Shown here in pieces: positions 6,535-6,554 of a DNA stretch of 6,554 bases; position 1 is the first letter of the stretch; every line of letters begins with the position of its first letter. Under the pieces are notes generated by a model. It saw nothing but the letters and a program-made list of their open reading frames with translations, ran no database searches and was not told the origin of the DNA. This stretch comes from Firmicutes bacterium UBA4981 (GTDB taxonomy: Bacteria; Bacillota; SHA-98; UBA4971): positions 25,032-31,585 of the forward strand of contig DGZL01000165.1 in NCBI GenBank assembly GCA_002398515.1. Reading direction: 5' to 3'. A program made the position numbers and the translations under genes.

Positions 6535-6554
6535 ATGGAAATTAGAGTAAGCGC
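6535..6554 (+). CDS. ntpD: Probable start of V/A-type ATPase subunit D (central shaft), cut by window end
   Basis: ATG followed by codons for E-I-R-V-S, then the window ends. D subunits of this family typically begin M-x-I/L-x-V-x-P-T-R, and in the E. hirae-type operon D follows B directly, so both the residues and the position fit. D would form the long coiled-coil shaft that rotates within A3B3 together with F. An in-frame TAA at 6484-6486 lies upstream, and no ATG, GTG or TTG occurs in frame between it and 6535, which leaves this ATG as the only candidate in this frame. Nearby ribosome binding is weak (GAG at 6527-6529); the strong GGAGGGAGG lies 18 bases away. Only six full codons are visible, so the call rests mainly on gene order. 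Confidence 0.62.

Noticed and set aside
1..6554. Possibility of a new defence, mobile or biosynthetic system hidden in the window
   Set aside because: Nearly every base is accounted for by intact rotary ATPase genes in a known order, and no foreign gene, insertion, repeat array or RNA element was found on either strand.

Overview
The window is an internal piece of a V/A-type (rotary) ATPase operon. All genes are on the + strand and tightly packed, in the order I (3' part only) - K - E - C - F - A - B - D (first few codons only). This is the order of the Enterococcus hirae ntp operon (I-K-E-C-G-A-B-D, where NtpG is the F-type subunit). Base composition is near balanced. The gene order, Shine-Dalgarno-rich junctions, and TTG starts (clear for C, favoured for B) fit a bacterium, most likely an anaerobic Bacillota/Clostridia-like lineage or another anaerobe carrying this operon type. 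The genus cannot be read from the sequence, and an archaeal source is less likely but not excluded.

Layout: 1-858 is the C-terminal membrane half of subunit I (stator/ion half-channels). 865-1359 is the rotor-ring proteolipid K, a fused double hairpin. 1360-1959 is peripheral-stalk subunit E. 1988-2995 is the central-stalk socket subunit C (d-like). 2982-3311 is central-stalk subunit F. 3320-5095 is catalytic subunit A. 5088-6470 is the nucleotide-binding but non-catalytic subunit B. 6535 onward is the probable start of central-shaft subunit D. The only notable non-coding stretch is the 64-base B-D gap. No promoter, terminator, RNA gene, mobile element, long repeat or CRISPR array is visible.

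Together these genes encode an A3B3 head in which ATP hydrolysis or synthesis turns a D-F shaft. The shaft is seated through C on the K ring, which moves ions past the arginines of subunit I, while E (with a G/H-type partner that is not in this window, probably encoded upstream) holds the head still. The Na+ ligand set known from E. hirae NtpK is conserved in K, apart from a Leu-to-Ile change at a backbone ligand, so a Na+-coupled enzyme is predicted.

I found no previously undescribed system here. The points worth a second look are the Na+ signature in K, the overlapping or non-ATG starts of C, F and B, and the unusual B-D junction, with a distant double Shine-Dalgarno, a small predicted hairpin and a stop-overlapping 26-codon reading frame.
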